This document shows positions 1 to 7,700 of a stretch of 64,000 nucleotides of DNA, in pieces. Each line of letters starts with the position of its first letter. Position 1 is the first letter of the stretch. The DNA is taken from assembly GCF_029269835.1 (NCBI RefSeq), contig NZ_JARJBB010000010.1:62001-126000 (forward strand), read 5' to 3'. The notes beneath the pieces were generated by a model. The model did not search any database. It had not been told where the DNA came from and saw only the letters and a program-made list of their open reading frames with translations. A program made the position numbers and the translations under genes. The stretch is from Streptomyces tropicalis. GTDB taxonomy: Bacteria; Actinomycetota; Actinomycetes; Streptomycetales; Streptomycetaceae.

Positions 1-833
1 CAGTAGGCGTAGCCCGCCGCCACGTCGAATGCCTCGGGCGGCGCGGCCGGGGTCCGCATCTCCCGCAGGGACGCGGCGCTCAGCACCCGGTCGTCGCCCC
101 GGCCCAGGAACGCCGCGAACCGCGCCAGGTCGCCCGTGGTGGACCACAGCTGACCCGCGGGCGCCATCAGGCCGAGGTCCTCGGCCGGTTCGGGCAGCAG
201 GACGTCCGCCCAGGGGTGCACGGCCCAGCCGCCCGCGTGCGGTGCCCGCGGCTGCCCGGAGGTGCGGTGCAGTCCCAGCGGGTCGAGCACCTCGCGCCGC
301 AGGACCTCCTCCCACGGCGCCCCGCGCAGCTCCTCGACGAGGGCGCCGAGCAGGGTGTAGCCGGGATTGGAGTAGTGGAACCGGCGGCCGACGGGATGCA
401 CCAGCGGCTGCTCCCCGAGCACGTCGGCCAGCTCCGGGCGCATGGTCCCCGGGGTGCGCTCCCACCAGGGCGGGGGCGTCTCGGCGGCCAGCCCGCCCGT
501 GTGCGCGAGCAGGTCGGCGACCGTCGCCCCGCCGGCGCCGGTGCCCGGCAGGTGCTTCTCCAGCGGGTCCCGGAGGTCGAGGAGGCCCTCGTCCCGCAGC
601 CGCAGGACGAGCACGGCGGTGAACGTCTTCGTGATCGAGCCGATGCGGTACTGCGTGTCCTCGTCCGGCCCGTGCCCGTCCACGGACGTCCGCGCCCCGT
701 GCCACACCGTCCGCCCGTCCCGCACCACCGCGGCGGCCAGCGACGGTGCCCGCCCCTCGCTCTGGGCCACGGCGATCCGGTGCAGCAGCGCCCGGCGGGT
801 CCCGGGCAGAAGCCCGTCCTGAGTTGTCGTCAT
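1..833 (-). CDS. beta-lactamase-family serine hydrolase (C-terminus outside window)
   Basis: The frame reads open from an ATG at 833 to the window edge, about 277 codons, so the C-terminus is missing. It shows the class C beta-lactamase / DD-peptidase (serpin-like PBP) signature: SITK (SxxK nucleophile, Ser66-Lys69) following an RIGS context, a LLAHTGGL segment, and a YSN (YxN) triad near residue 153. Family members hydrolyse amide or ester bonds, as D-Ala-D-Ala carboxypeptidases, esterases or beta-lactamases. No signal peptide is visible at the chosen N-terminus, which suggests a cytoplasmic hydrolase or esterase rather than a secreted beta-lactamase. A run of G residues lies just upstream of the ATG. 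The substrate cannot be told from sequence. Confidence 0.85.
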   Translation of the reverse strand, partial: MTTTQDGLLPGTRRALLHRIAVAQSEGRAPSLAAAVVRDGRTVWHGARTSVDGHGPDEDTQYRIGSITKTFTAVLVLRLRDEGLLDLRDPLEKHLPGTGAGGATVADLLAHTGGLAAETPPPWWERTPGTMRPELADVLGEQPLVHPVGRRFHYSNPGYTLLGALVEELRGAPWEEVLRREVLDPLGLHRTSGQPRAPHAGGWAVHPWADVLLPEPAEDLGLMAPAGQLWSTTGDLARFAAFLGRGDDRVLSAASLREMRTPAAPPEAFDVAAGYAY

Positions 834-1065
834 GCCCCCAGTCCACCGGGTACGTCGCCGCACGTCGAGCCCATTCCGCGGGACGCGGCGCCGGGGCGCG
901 CGGGGACGGGCGGGGACGCCACGCCCGGAGGACCCTGCGGGGTCTCGCGGTCGGTGCCGGAGAGCGCCCTCGTGACCCACTGCTCCCTCCGTCGCCTCAC
1001 GGCGTGCCGGAGACTCGCTCACGCCGTGCGGTCGATGCGCTCTCCCCGCCGGGTCGACGGGCGGA

Positions 1066-1899
1066 TCAGCGCAGTCCGGCGAAGAGATCGTTCTCGGGTA
1101 TGGCCGCGCCGGTGATGTCCCGGACACGTGCGAAGGTCTCCATGCCCATCAACTCGCCGAACCTCTCCCTGCCCATCCTGAGGAAGAAGATGTTCTCGCC
1201 CTGACTGGCGTGCGCGGCCAACGCGTCGAACTTCTGACCGCTGAACTCGGTGGTGTCCACCCAGGTGGTGATCTCATCGTCGGGGAGGCCGATCTCGGCC
1301 ATCGCGGCGGCCTCGGCAGGATCCGGCTCCGGCATGTCCTCATGGAACTCGCGCATGACCTCGCCGAACCGCTGCATCATCGAGCGGGGCACCGTGGTCC
1401 AGTACACCTTCGGCGTCAGCGTGGTCATCTCCAGCGCCGCCATCGTGATGCGGTGGGCCTGGATGTGGTCGGGGTGGCCGTAGAAGCCGTTCTCGTCGTA
1501 GGTGACGACCACATCGGGTCGGTAGTGCCGCATGAGTTCCGCGAGTCGGGCCGCGCCTTCCTGCACGGGGGTCCGCCAGAAGGATCCGGCGGCGTCGTTG
1601 CTCGGCCAGCCCGTCATCCCGGAGTCGGCATAGTCCAGCATCTCCAGATCGCTGACCTTCAGGACGGCACAGCTCGCTTCGAGTTCTTGACGGCGCATCA
1701 GGGCGACCGCCGCCGGATCGTGCCCGGGGTCGCCCGGCTTGACGCCCCCCGGCCCGTCACCGCAACCGCCGTCGGTACACGTCACGAGAACCGTGCGGAT
1801 GCCTTCCGCCGCGTACCGCGCGAGGACCCCTCCGGTTCCGGTGGCCTCGTCGTCGGGATGGGCGTGTACTGCCATGAGCGTCAAGGGCCGGTCAGCCAT
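1066..1899 (-). CDS. PIG-L / LmbE family deacetylase (Mca-like)
   Basis: 277 aa. The start at 1899 is set by a GGAGGA ribosome site just upstream and by the conserved N-terminus. The zinc-binding motif HPDDE is at residues 14-18, and the second ligand motif GHPDH lies in the middle of the protein. This is the LmbE/PIG-L fold, which in actinobacteria includes MshB (GlcNAc-Ins deacetylase) and Mca (mycothiol S-conjugate amidase). The AVHAHPDDE start and the YDENGFYGHPDHIQAHR segment look more like Mca than other PIG-L branches, so a role in mycothiol-conjugate or GlcNAc-type amide cleavage is an inference. The gene is codirectional with dnaB and was its immediate downstream neighbour before the transposon inserted. 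Confidence 0.85.
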   Translation of the reverse strand: MADRPLTLMAVHAHPDDEATGTGGVLARYAAEGIRTVLVTCTDGGCGDGPGGVKPGDPGHDPAAVALMRRQELEASCAVLKVSDLEMLDYADSGMTGWPSNDAAGSFWRTPVQEGAARLAELMRHYRPDVVVTYDENGFYGHPDHIQAHRITMAALEMTTLTPKVYWTTVPRSMMQRFGEVMREFHEDMPEPDPAEAAAMAEIGLPDDEITTWVDTTEFSGQKFDALAAHASQGENIFFLRMGRERFGELMGMETFARVRDITGAAIPENDLFAGLR

Positions 1900-2205
1900 G
1901 AAACAGTCCTCCTGCAGGAATACGTCTGTGCGCGGCGGGCGTACCGCGGTCCTGGGGGCCGGGGTCCCGGTGGGCCGGCGACCTCGTGGTCCACGTCTCC
2001 CACTCGTGCGCCGGTCCCTCCGTCGATGCAACCGTGCCGGCCGGGCCGGCTGTTCCCGGCGCGGCCGCGCGGCCTTCCGTGCGTCGGCGTTCAACGCGGA
2101 CGGCGTGCAGCCGCGACCTGCATGTCCCGGTGCCACGCCGGATCCGGCCTCCCTCCGGCCTCGGCCGTGGGGTACCGGCACGGAAGTTGAGACCCCGTGG
2201 ACCTG
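1900..2205. other. native flank between the deacetylase gene and the transposon
   Basis: About 300 bp with no credible gene. Reading frames here are GC-rich shadows. Before insertion this stretch joined the dnaB stop region to the deacetylase promoter, so it probably holds the deacetylase promoter and leader. No convincing terminator hairpin was seen. The last five bases (2201-2205, ACCTG) are the target-site duplication. Confidence 0.6.
2201..2205. repeat. target-site duplication, left copy (ACCTG)
   Basis: ACCTG directly abuts the TGTAGG transposon end and is repeated exactly at 14201-14205. A 5-bp duplication is the hallmark of Tn7-family transposition. Confidence 0.93.
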
Positions 2206-2228
2206 TGTAGGATCTCACGCTCCGTGTC
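2206..2228 (+). repeat. left terminal inverted repeat of the Tn7-like element
   Basis: Begins TGTAGGATCTCACGC. It aligns with the reverse complement of the right end (TGTAGGGTCTCAGAT) with 18 of 23 positions identical, ending in CGTGTC. 5'-TGT/ACA-3' termini are typical of Tn7-like elements. Confidence 0.9.
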
Positions 2229-2308
2229 ACTCGCCCGAGGCTGTGACCTGAGCCTTCTCAATCTGTCTCACGCTGTGTCGGGCGCCTTCAGTCTCACGGA
2301 CTGTGTCA
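2213..2308 (+). repeat. three direct TnsB-type binding repeats, left end
   Basis: Three copies of TCTCACG-N(2-4)-GTGTC are in direct orientation: 2213-2230 (TCTCACGCTCCGTGTCAC), 2266-2280 (TCTCACGCTGTGTCG) and 2292-2308 (TCTCACGGACTGTGTCA). Tn7's left end likewise holds three separated TnsB sites, so these are the inferred transposase sites. Confidence 0.8.
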
Positions 2309-2984
2309 TTTCCTCATGGACTTGGCCGACGCACGAAGGCCGGGCATGGGCCTTCGCGCAACCCGTTGTCAACGGCCTGTGCGAAAGTCGGCGGTTGATC
2401 AACAGTAAGCGAGACATCCTGGAAGCCCTGAGCGATGTCGACTGAACCCAACCTACGACGGTTCGAGGCCCCACCCCTGCATCTTTGGCACGGGGGTCTT
2501 TCGCTACTCCGGAGCGACACCCCTCCAGCCTCTGATGTTCGACGGCAGCCCACCTTGTCCTACGGTTTCGGCAGGTAACCAAGAGGCGTGGACTGAGACC
2601 CAGTTCCGCAGCGCCTGCTGCCCGGTGTACGAGTGAACGTCCGGCGCTGCTGTTACAGGTACGACACCAGGTTCTGAGAGGCTCTGCTTAACTGCGCGAC
2701 AGGCAGCAGTCCGCCCTGGCGGCGTCGGCGTTGGTCGTCGGAGCACTATGGGAGAGGGCAGGTCACACGGGTCGCCGGACGATCAGGGGATCGCGCCGGG
2801 ATCCACGGCTCTCAAGAGGCGGCAAGCGGACCCTTCTTCCGACGTTGGCAGCAAAGTCGGGTGGGTGCCACTCGATGAAGCAGTCGCCTGGCTTGGTGTC
2901 CCTTTGGCGAGCTGGGCGAGGCTGCATCTATTGCCAAGACCCAGGCATCGGCCTGACAGACGACAAGGAAGAGGGGCTGTGGTG
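2309..2984. other. left-end interior of the transposon, no confident gene
   Basis: About 680 bp between the terminal repeats and the first cargo gene. Base composition is visibly less GC-rich than in the flanking chromosome. Frames of 80-104 codons exist on both strands but lack codon bias and recognisable motifs. One plus-strand frame (2731-2985) ends in a TGATG overlap with the next gene, and another reads WVPLDEAVAWLGVP (around 2862-2903), faintly like an excisionase-type helix-turn-helix. Neither is strong enough to call. Confidence 0.5.
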
Positions 2985-3395
2985 ATGAGCTCACTACTGG
3001 CTGAGGGCGACCTCTCCGACGAAGTCGAATTGGTATGGCTAGAGGACCTGGACAAATTGGACTACGTTCGACAGGCCCTCGACAAGCTCCTGCGCAAGCA
3101 AGGCGTGCCGACGTACGCCCGTGCCGGCCGCCTGATCGGCTACGCCACACTGAGCGCCGCAGCGGATACCGCCGCCCCGGACAGTTGCTTCTACCGACGC
3201 CGCGTCTTCTTCCTTCTGGAACATGACCGCGATAGCCAACCTGACGGCCCGTACAAGGTGGCAGCACCTAGCGAAGCCGTCGACCCGCGGACGCTAGCGC
3301 CTGGCAAAGTCGGAGCCAAGACTGAACGTTCCCAAAACCGCGTACAGTCAGCGCGCCCCATGCACACCGACGTACCAGTGGCGCCCACAGTGTGA
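2985..3395 (+). CDS. hypothetical protein, transposon cargo
   Basis: 136 aa from an ATG at 2985 preceded by GAGGGG. The frame is open further upstream to 2748, so the start is uncertain. The sequence is mixed and globular-looking (acidic N-terminus with VELVWLEDLDKLDYVRQALD, then VPTYARAGRLIGYATLS, then YRRRVFFLLEHDRDSQPDG) with a low-complexity C-terminus. No family was recognised. It converges on the ABC-3C ATPase gene, with stops only about 10 bp apart. It may be a cargo accessory gene, or part of a decayed longer gene since the upstream frame hints at a helix-turn-helix. The call rests on open frame, start site and context only. Confidence 0.45.
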   Translation: MSSLLAEGDLSDEVELVWLEDLDKLDYVRQALDKLLRKQGVPTYARAGRLIGYATLSAAADTAAPDSCFYRRRVFFLLEHDRDSQPDGPYKVAAPSEAVDPRTLAPGKVGAKTERSQNRVQSARPMHTDVPVAPTV

Positions 3396-3404
3396 CCCTC
3401 CCTG

Positions 3405-5282
3405 TTACTCCAGTCGCGGGTGGGTTTCCTCGGTCGTGCCAGCGTCATCCGCTTCGTGGTCATCGTCGAGTGGCGGGAAGAAGCCGGCGCGTCTGTTGCT
3501 GCCGCGGCGGAAGTGGATGACGTGGGCCTGTTCGACGACGTCCGGTGGCGGCGCGGAGTTCTCCACGATGATCGTCTGGCACGGGAAGTCCAGGAAGTGC
3601 CGGTAGAAGTGATCGTTGACGTCCGGCGGGATGTAGTCGTCCTCGTCGTGGTCCGGTTCTCTGTAGGTGACAAGGGGAGAGTCGAACACAATGAAGCCAG
3701 GGTGGGGGAGTTCACGGTCCAGGCAGTAGCGAGCCAGGGCGGTGGAGAAGGCCGCGTGCAGGAGCGCGCGCATGCCTGCACCTCGGTCCGCTCGGAAGCT
3801 GCCGCCAGCACGGATGTCTCCACCGTAGGGGTCGTAGCTGGCGTTGGCGGTGTCGGGAACGTGCCAGGCGTCTAGGGTGCGCTGCAATACGGCGTCAAAG
3901 GATGTCACCGCCCGAGCGGGCGTGAATGGCTCGGAGCGCTTGGACGGCAGCGCGCCGGTGGAGACGAGTTCGGTACGACGTTCATCGAGTTCCCCGATGC
4001 GGGCGAGCACTTCCAGGTTGCGCTCGACTTCGGACCGCTCGGTGAGGACCTGGTCCAGTCGGGCGTTCACGGGCAGGAGCCCGGCTTCGAGGCGCTCGAT
4101 GGCCAGGTCCAGTTCCTGGCTGTGGGACAGCGCCAACGCGTAGCGCTGTGTCAGCTCCTCGCGCTGGGTTTCCAGATCGGCGATTGTCAGCTTGAGGTCG
4201 GCCAGGAGAGCGTGGGTTTTGCTGTTCTCGGCGATCACTGCGTCGTGGAGGTGGGTGGACTCCTCGATGCCGTGTTGGGGGTGCTGGTGCTCGGGGTCTG
4301 CGCCGCAGAACACGCAGCGTCCTACCTGAAAGTAGCCCAGGAGATTTCCCGCTTCGCTGACCATTTCCAATCGGGCGAGGTCGGACTCGTACTGCTGCCG
4401 AAGGATGCCGAAGCGGCCGAGCAAGTCGGAAATCTCCCCCAGGCGGGTGGCGATTTCTGACTGAGCCGCAGCAAGCTGGGTCCGAGCGGCGACCGTCTCC
4501 GTCTGGCGGCTGGTCTCCTCGCGCAGGGAACGGGTGAGCTCTTCTAGGGTGCCGTTCAGCCGGCTCAGTCGCCGGCCGAGTTCGCTCTCGTTCTCTTGGG
4601 CGGTGAGCTTGGCCGTCAGTTCGATGACGAGCTGGTCGATGAGCGAGATCTGGCCCCTTTGGACGCGGCGTTGGGCGGCGTTCGGCACCCTGCTGGCGGG
4701 TGGTTCCTCCTCACCGGTCAGCAGGAGCCTCATCACCGATCGCGAGATCGTCTTGGCCGTTGAGTTGCGGACACGCTGCGACGGCGGCGTCGAGCTGACC
4801 ATGCGGGAGTCGGTAACCAGAGACAGGTGCGCAAGATCGGTGATCTTGAGGATGTCTGTGTTGCCCTCTTCGCTGGTGCGGATGTAGCTCCCCTCCATGC
4901 CGAGATAGCTCAGCAGGCGGTGGGAGATGTCGTGCCCGCTGCGGGTGCGACGGGCGGACAGCACGGTGTCCGCGGGTGCGTGGGCGAGGTCGCGCAGGTC
5001 GGCGTGGTGGACGTGGATGCGGTTGCTGCCGGGTCTGCGTACGAGCGTTACCGGACTGCCGTCCGACAGTTGCAGGCCAAGCAGGATCTGGCTGTATCCG
5101 CGGGCGCGTGGGATCGACGGGGCGACGTGTCCGCCCAGCATGTAGTCGATGGAGTTGACGATGAACGTCTTGCCGGTGTCGGAGGAGCCGTAGATCAAGG
5201 TGAACGTCGGGGAGAAGATGACCTGAGCCGTGGGCTTGCCGGATCCGGCGTAGGTGAGATGGGTGAGCGTGAAGTTACGCAT
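3405..5282 (-). CDS. ABC-3C system Rad50/SMC-like ATPase (DUF3732 type)
   Basis: 625 aa. Walker A GSSDTGKT is at residues 32-39, with long polar or coiled-coil-like arms on both sides of a zinc-hook-like CVFC (Cys323, Cys326). Walker B is in GFIVFDSPL (Asp534), and the C-terminal tail is acidic. This architecture is the ABC ATPase subunit of ABC three-component systems, related to Rad50/RecN and matching the DUF3732 group. It is expected to act as an ATP-driven sensor or licensing subunit for the nuclease effector. The start at 5282 is fixed by a GGGGGG ribosome site and overlaps the middle-component gene by 8 bp. It is the last gene of the effector / middle component / ATPase operon. Confidence 0.85.
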   Translation of the reverse strand: MRNFTLTHLTYAGSGKPTAQVIFSPTFTLIYGSSDTGKTFIVNSIDYMLGGHVAPSIPRARGYSQILLGLQLSDGSPVTLVRRPGSNRIHVHHADLRDLAHAPADTVLSARRTRSGHDISHRLLSYLGMEGSYIRTSEEGNTDILKITDLAHLSLVTDSRMVSSTPPSQRVRNSTAKTISRSVMRLLLTGEEEPPASRVPNAAQRRVQRGQISLIDQLVIELTAKLTAQENESELGRRLSRLNGTLEELTRSLREETSRQTETVAARTQLAAAQSEIATRLGEISDLLGRFGILRQQYESDLARLEMVSEAGNLLGYFQVGRCVFCGADPEHQHPQHGIEESTHLHDAVIAENSKTHALLADLKLTIADLETQREELTQRYALALSHSQELDLAIERLEAGLLPVNARLDQVLTERSEVERNLEVLARIGELDERRTELVSTGALPSKRSEPFTPARAVTSFDAVLQRTLDAWHVPDTANASYDPYGGDIRAGGSFRADRGAGMRALLHAAFSTALARYCLDRELPHPGFIVFDSPLVTYREPDHDEDDYIPPDVNDHFYRHFLDFPCQTIIVENSAPPPDVVEQAHVIHFRRGSNRRAGFFPPLDDDHEADDAGTTEETHPRLE

Positions 5283-5748
5283 CGGATCCCCCCAGATCAC
5301 GCATGCTGACGGTGAACTCCTCGTACCACTGCATGGTGAATCCGCGAGTGGCCAGCCGCGGATCGGTGTGCGGTGCGTACTGCTCGACGGCCCACAGGGC
5401 GCGTTCCTGCAGCTGGCCGACGTAAGGGGCTTCCAGGATCCCGAGGAAGCTGGAACCGCGGTCGGTGGCCCGGTAGACCAGACCTTGAGCGGTAGCGTCC
5501 ACAGACGCCAGCTCTGCCCGCATCAGCACGGCGAGCCCGTCGTGCAGTAGTTGGCGCCTCATACCCAGTTCACCCGGCTGCGCGGGGAGCGGTGGGTGCA
5601 GACTCGGTGGGCCGTTGAACTGCTCGCTGTGCAGCATGGCGTGGTCGAGGACTACCAGGGAGGACAGGTCCAGAGGCTCGGGATGGCTCTGTGTGAGCAG
5701 CACCAGGGCGCGCATGGCCACTTCGACTGCGCTGTTCAACGGGTTCAC
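5275..5748 (-). CDS. ABC-3C system middle component
   Basis: 157 aa from a GTG at 5748 that overlaps the effector stop (GTGA). It is a small helical protein beginning VNPLNSAVEVAMRALVLL, with a conserved-looking core (LDLSSLVVLDHAMLHSEQF) and an LVYRATDRGSSFLGIL segment. This matches the winged-helix-like middle component family of ABC-3C systems, always encoded between effector and ATPase. It is thought to bridge the ATPase and the effector's C-terminal domain. Without its neighbours it would be hard to name, so the identification leans partly on operon order. Overlap at both ends implies translational coupling. Confidence 0.75.
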   Translation of the reverse strand: MNPLNSAVEVAMRALVLLTQSHPEPLDLSSLVVLDHAMLHSEQFNGPPSLHPPLPAQPGELGMRRQLLHDGLAVLMRAELASVDATAQGLVYRATDRGSSFLGILEAPYVGQLQERALWAVEQYAPHTDPRLATRGFTMQWYEEFTVSMRDLGGSDA

Positions 5749-6860
5749 CGGTTGCCTACCTTGCACCAGGTGAGCTTGTCCTCATTGGCAAGCTGGTGGC
5801 ACATTCCCTTGCGCTCGATGTTCTTGAAGTGCGAGATCAGCACCGAGGCCACTACTTGTACCTGACCAGACGCCTGCAACACGCTCTGCAGCCGCCCCCA
5901 GCCGGATGGAAAGTCCCGGTCGGCGACTTCGATCAGGTTGTCCAGCACGTCACTCTGCAGATCCTCGTAGGCTTCTCCGGGGACGCTCTCGCGCGCGTAC
6001 ATGCGCAAGGACTCGGCCGCGTAGAACGCCTCCCGTTGCCGCCCGATATGCTCGCCGGTCTCCTCGTGGGTGAAGGCGTCATGCACGGTCGCGATGTGCA
6101 CGCCGAAGCGCTCCTGGTAAACATCCAGGAGTTGCTCTAGGAAACGGGCCTCGTCGGCGTTGGGCTCGGGCGGGACGACGAGTTTGGCTGGCTTGCCGCT
6201 CGGGGGGTAGTTGAAGCGCGAGCCGTAGAGCGGGGATGCGCTGTATACCTCGAGAATCTCATCCAGGTTGACGGCCCAGAACATCGAGAAGTCGGTGTCG
6301 GCCACGCGTTCCTTGACTGCTCGCAGCGTCGCGGACGGCAGCGCCGCCACGGGCCGTGGCCGCTCCTCCAGATAGCTCAAGAAGCGCCGCTTCAGTTCGA
6401 CGGGAGTGAGGATGATGTCTTTCAGGCGCGGATGGATCCTCGGCGCCACGAAGCTGTAGCGGGTGGGTAGCGTCCGGGTGGTCTCCACCGTCGCGACGAA
6501 AGGCTTGAGCATCTCCGGCAGGGCGTCGGACAGCTTCAGTTCGTCCTTGTAGAGCTTGCACTGGTAGCAGTGCCACTCGCCGTTGAGTCTCTGGTCGCTG
6601 AAGAACGCTACGACATCGGCGCCGCGGTCATTGCTGCCACCGATGATCTCAACGCCGAGGTACCCCTCTGCTGCCATGCGCATACGCGCCCATTCGTAGG
6701 TGAACTCCTCCCACTGCTCGGGCTGCCAGAACCAGACCTGCTGCAGTGGAGTGCGCCGGTCGAACTGGTTCGGCATCGCCATCACGGCAGGCTGCGTGTA
6801 CTGGGAAACCGAGACAGAAGCGCCTGTGGACTCCGTCTGCTGGCATGACAGTTCTTCCAT
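5745..6860 (-). CDS. ABC-3C effector: Mrr/HJR-like nuclease domain plus ABC-3C C-terminal domain
   Basis: 371 aa. The start at 6860 is preceded by a G-rich ribosome site. The N-terminal part (about residues 40-160) has the PD-(D/E)XK pattern of Mrr/HJR restriction-type nucleases: an acidic WEEF helix (Glu51/52), GSNDRGADVV (Asp82) and YQCK (Gln100, Lys102). The C-terminal part, from about residue 230, carries the HIGRQREAFYAAESLRMYAR motif diagnostic of the ABC-three-component C-terminal domain. The protein is inferred to cleave DNA when licensed by the ATPase and middle component, in an anti-phage or anti-plasmid role. It is the first gene of the operon; the 300-bp upstream region is shared with the divergent RHH gene. 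Confidence 0.85.
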   Translation of the reverse strand: MEELSCQQTESTGASVSVSQYTQPAVMAMPNQFDRRTPLQQVWFWQPEQWEEFTYEWARMRMAAEGYLGVEIIGGSNDRGADVVAFFSDQRLNGEWHCYQCKLYKDELKLSDALPEMLKPFVATVETTRTLPTRYSFVAPRIHPRLKDIILTPVELKRRFLSYLEERPRPVAALPSATLRAVKERVADTDFSMFWAVNLDEILEVYSASPLYGSRFNYPPSGKPAKLVVPPEPNADEARFLEQLLDVYQERFGVHIATVHDAFTHEETGEHIGRQREAFYAAESLRMYARESVPGEAYEDLQSDVLDNLIEVADRDFPSGWGRLQSVLQASGQVQVVASVLISHFKNIERKGMCHQLANEDKLTWCKVGNR

Positions 6861-7156
6861 CCCACACCCCCCACGTGTGACGCCGCTCTGGTGAAGTCCT
6901 ATCACCGAGCGTCATTCACGAAAAGAGCACGAGTGGGATCGGCGGGGGCACAGACGGCGCTCCGGCCAGAGAAGTGCCTGGTCGAGCCGGGCGTGGCCCA
7001 TACCTGCAGAGCCCCGGCGAGGGCGAGCGGTGCAACCCTCCCCCGACCCCAGCGGAGGGAAGAGCGTGCCAGCTGCTTCCCCCTGATGTATCCGGATGCA
7101 CCTGCAGTGACCTGCGATGATTGTCGGCCAGGTACGCCCGGGAGCACTCTGGGGAC

Positions 7157-7396
7157 ATGCCAGCACTCAACGTGGACTTCTCCGAGGAAGAGTTCAACGA
7201 ACTCCGCGAGGTCGCAAAGGAGCTCCGCGTCCCCATGAAAGCCCTCGTCAAAGCCGCCACCGCTGACCACATCGCCCGCCACAGGCCGCCCTGCGAGGCC
7301 GAGGTCGTCTTCCAGCGGACCTTTGCCGGCCCGGATCTGGCCGCTGCCATCACGGCAGCCGGCGTCGACGACGGACCCGTCCGCCCAGCAGCGTAG
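7157..7396 (+). CDS. small ribbon-helix-helix-like protein
   Basis: 79 aa. The N-terminus (ALNVDFSEEEFNELREVAKELRVPMKALVKAA) fits the beta-strand / helix / turn / helix pattern of Arc/MetJ/CopG (RHH) DNA-binding proteins, which serve as antitoxins and operon autoregulators. A short proline-containing tail follows. The gene is divergent from the ABC-3C effector across about 300 bp, a position suited to repressing that promoter. No partner toxin gene lies beside it. The role as regulator of the cargo is inference; the RHH call is from pattern recognition. Confidence 0.65.
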   Translation: MPALNVDFSEEEFNELREVAKELRVPMKALVKAATADHIARHRPPCEAEVVFQRTFAGPDLAAAITAAGVDDGPVRPAA

Positions 7397-7456
7397 TGAC
7401 CAGATCGGTGACAGGCGTAGCAGTCTAGGCCTGCCGGCAGGGGGGAGGGGCGATCT

Positions 7457-7612
7457 TCAGATCCTGTGCCACCAGTGATCGCATCCGCCAGAGTAGAAGC
7501 GCTCGCGGCGCCGCTCGTCGGCGATCGTCAGCACCGCGATCAGCAGCCGGAACGCCTTCCTACGTTCGTCGATCGGGGCGAGGCTGGCGATCTTCCCCTG
7601 CGGAACCCGCAT
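7457..7612 (-). CDS. small hypothetical protein downstream of tniQ
   Basis: 51 aa starting MRVPQGKIASLAPIDERRK and ending FYSGGCDHWWHRI, with a basic middle and a Cys-Asp-His-Trp-Trp-His cluster at the end. The cluster resembles short actinobacterial proteins of unknown function. It follows tniQ on the same strand after about 90 bp. No strong ribosome site is seen and the frame is open further upstream, so it could be the 3' remnant of a longer gene lost during transposon evolution. No function is proposed. Confidence 0.45.
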   Translation of the reverse strand: MRVPQGKIASLAPIDERRKAFRLLIAVLTIADERRRERFYSGGCDHWWHRI

Positions 7613-7700
7613 CCCACGGCCCGCGCTACTGAGCCTGGACCGGTTCCGTTCCGTGCCGCTCGGCCAGCAGTCTCCTACCCGAATGAGCTGGCAAGGGGGA

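Noticed and set aside
2268..2746. Minus-strand frames of 80-104 codons in the transposon left end
   Set aside because: They overlap TnsB-type repeats, lack coding composition and show no motif.
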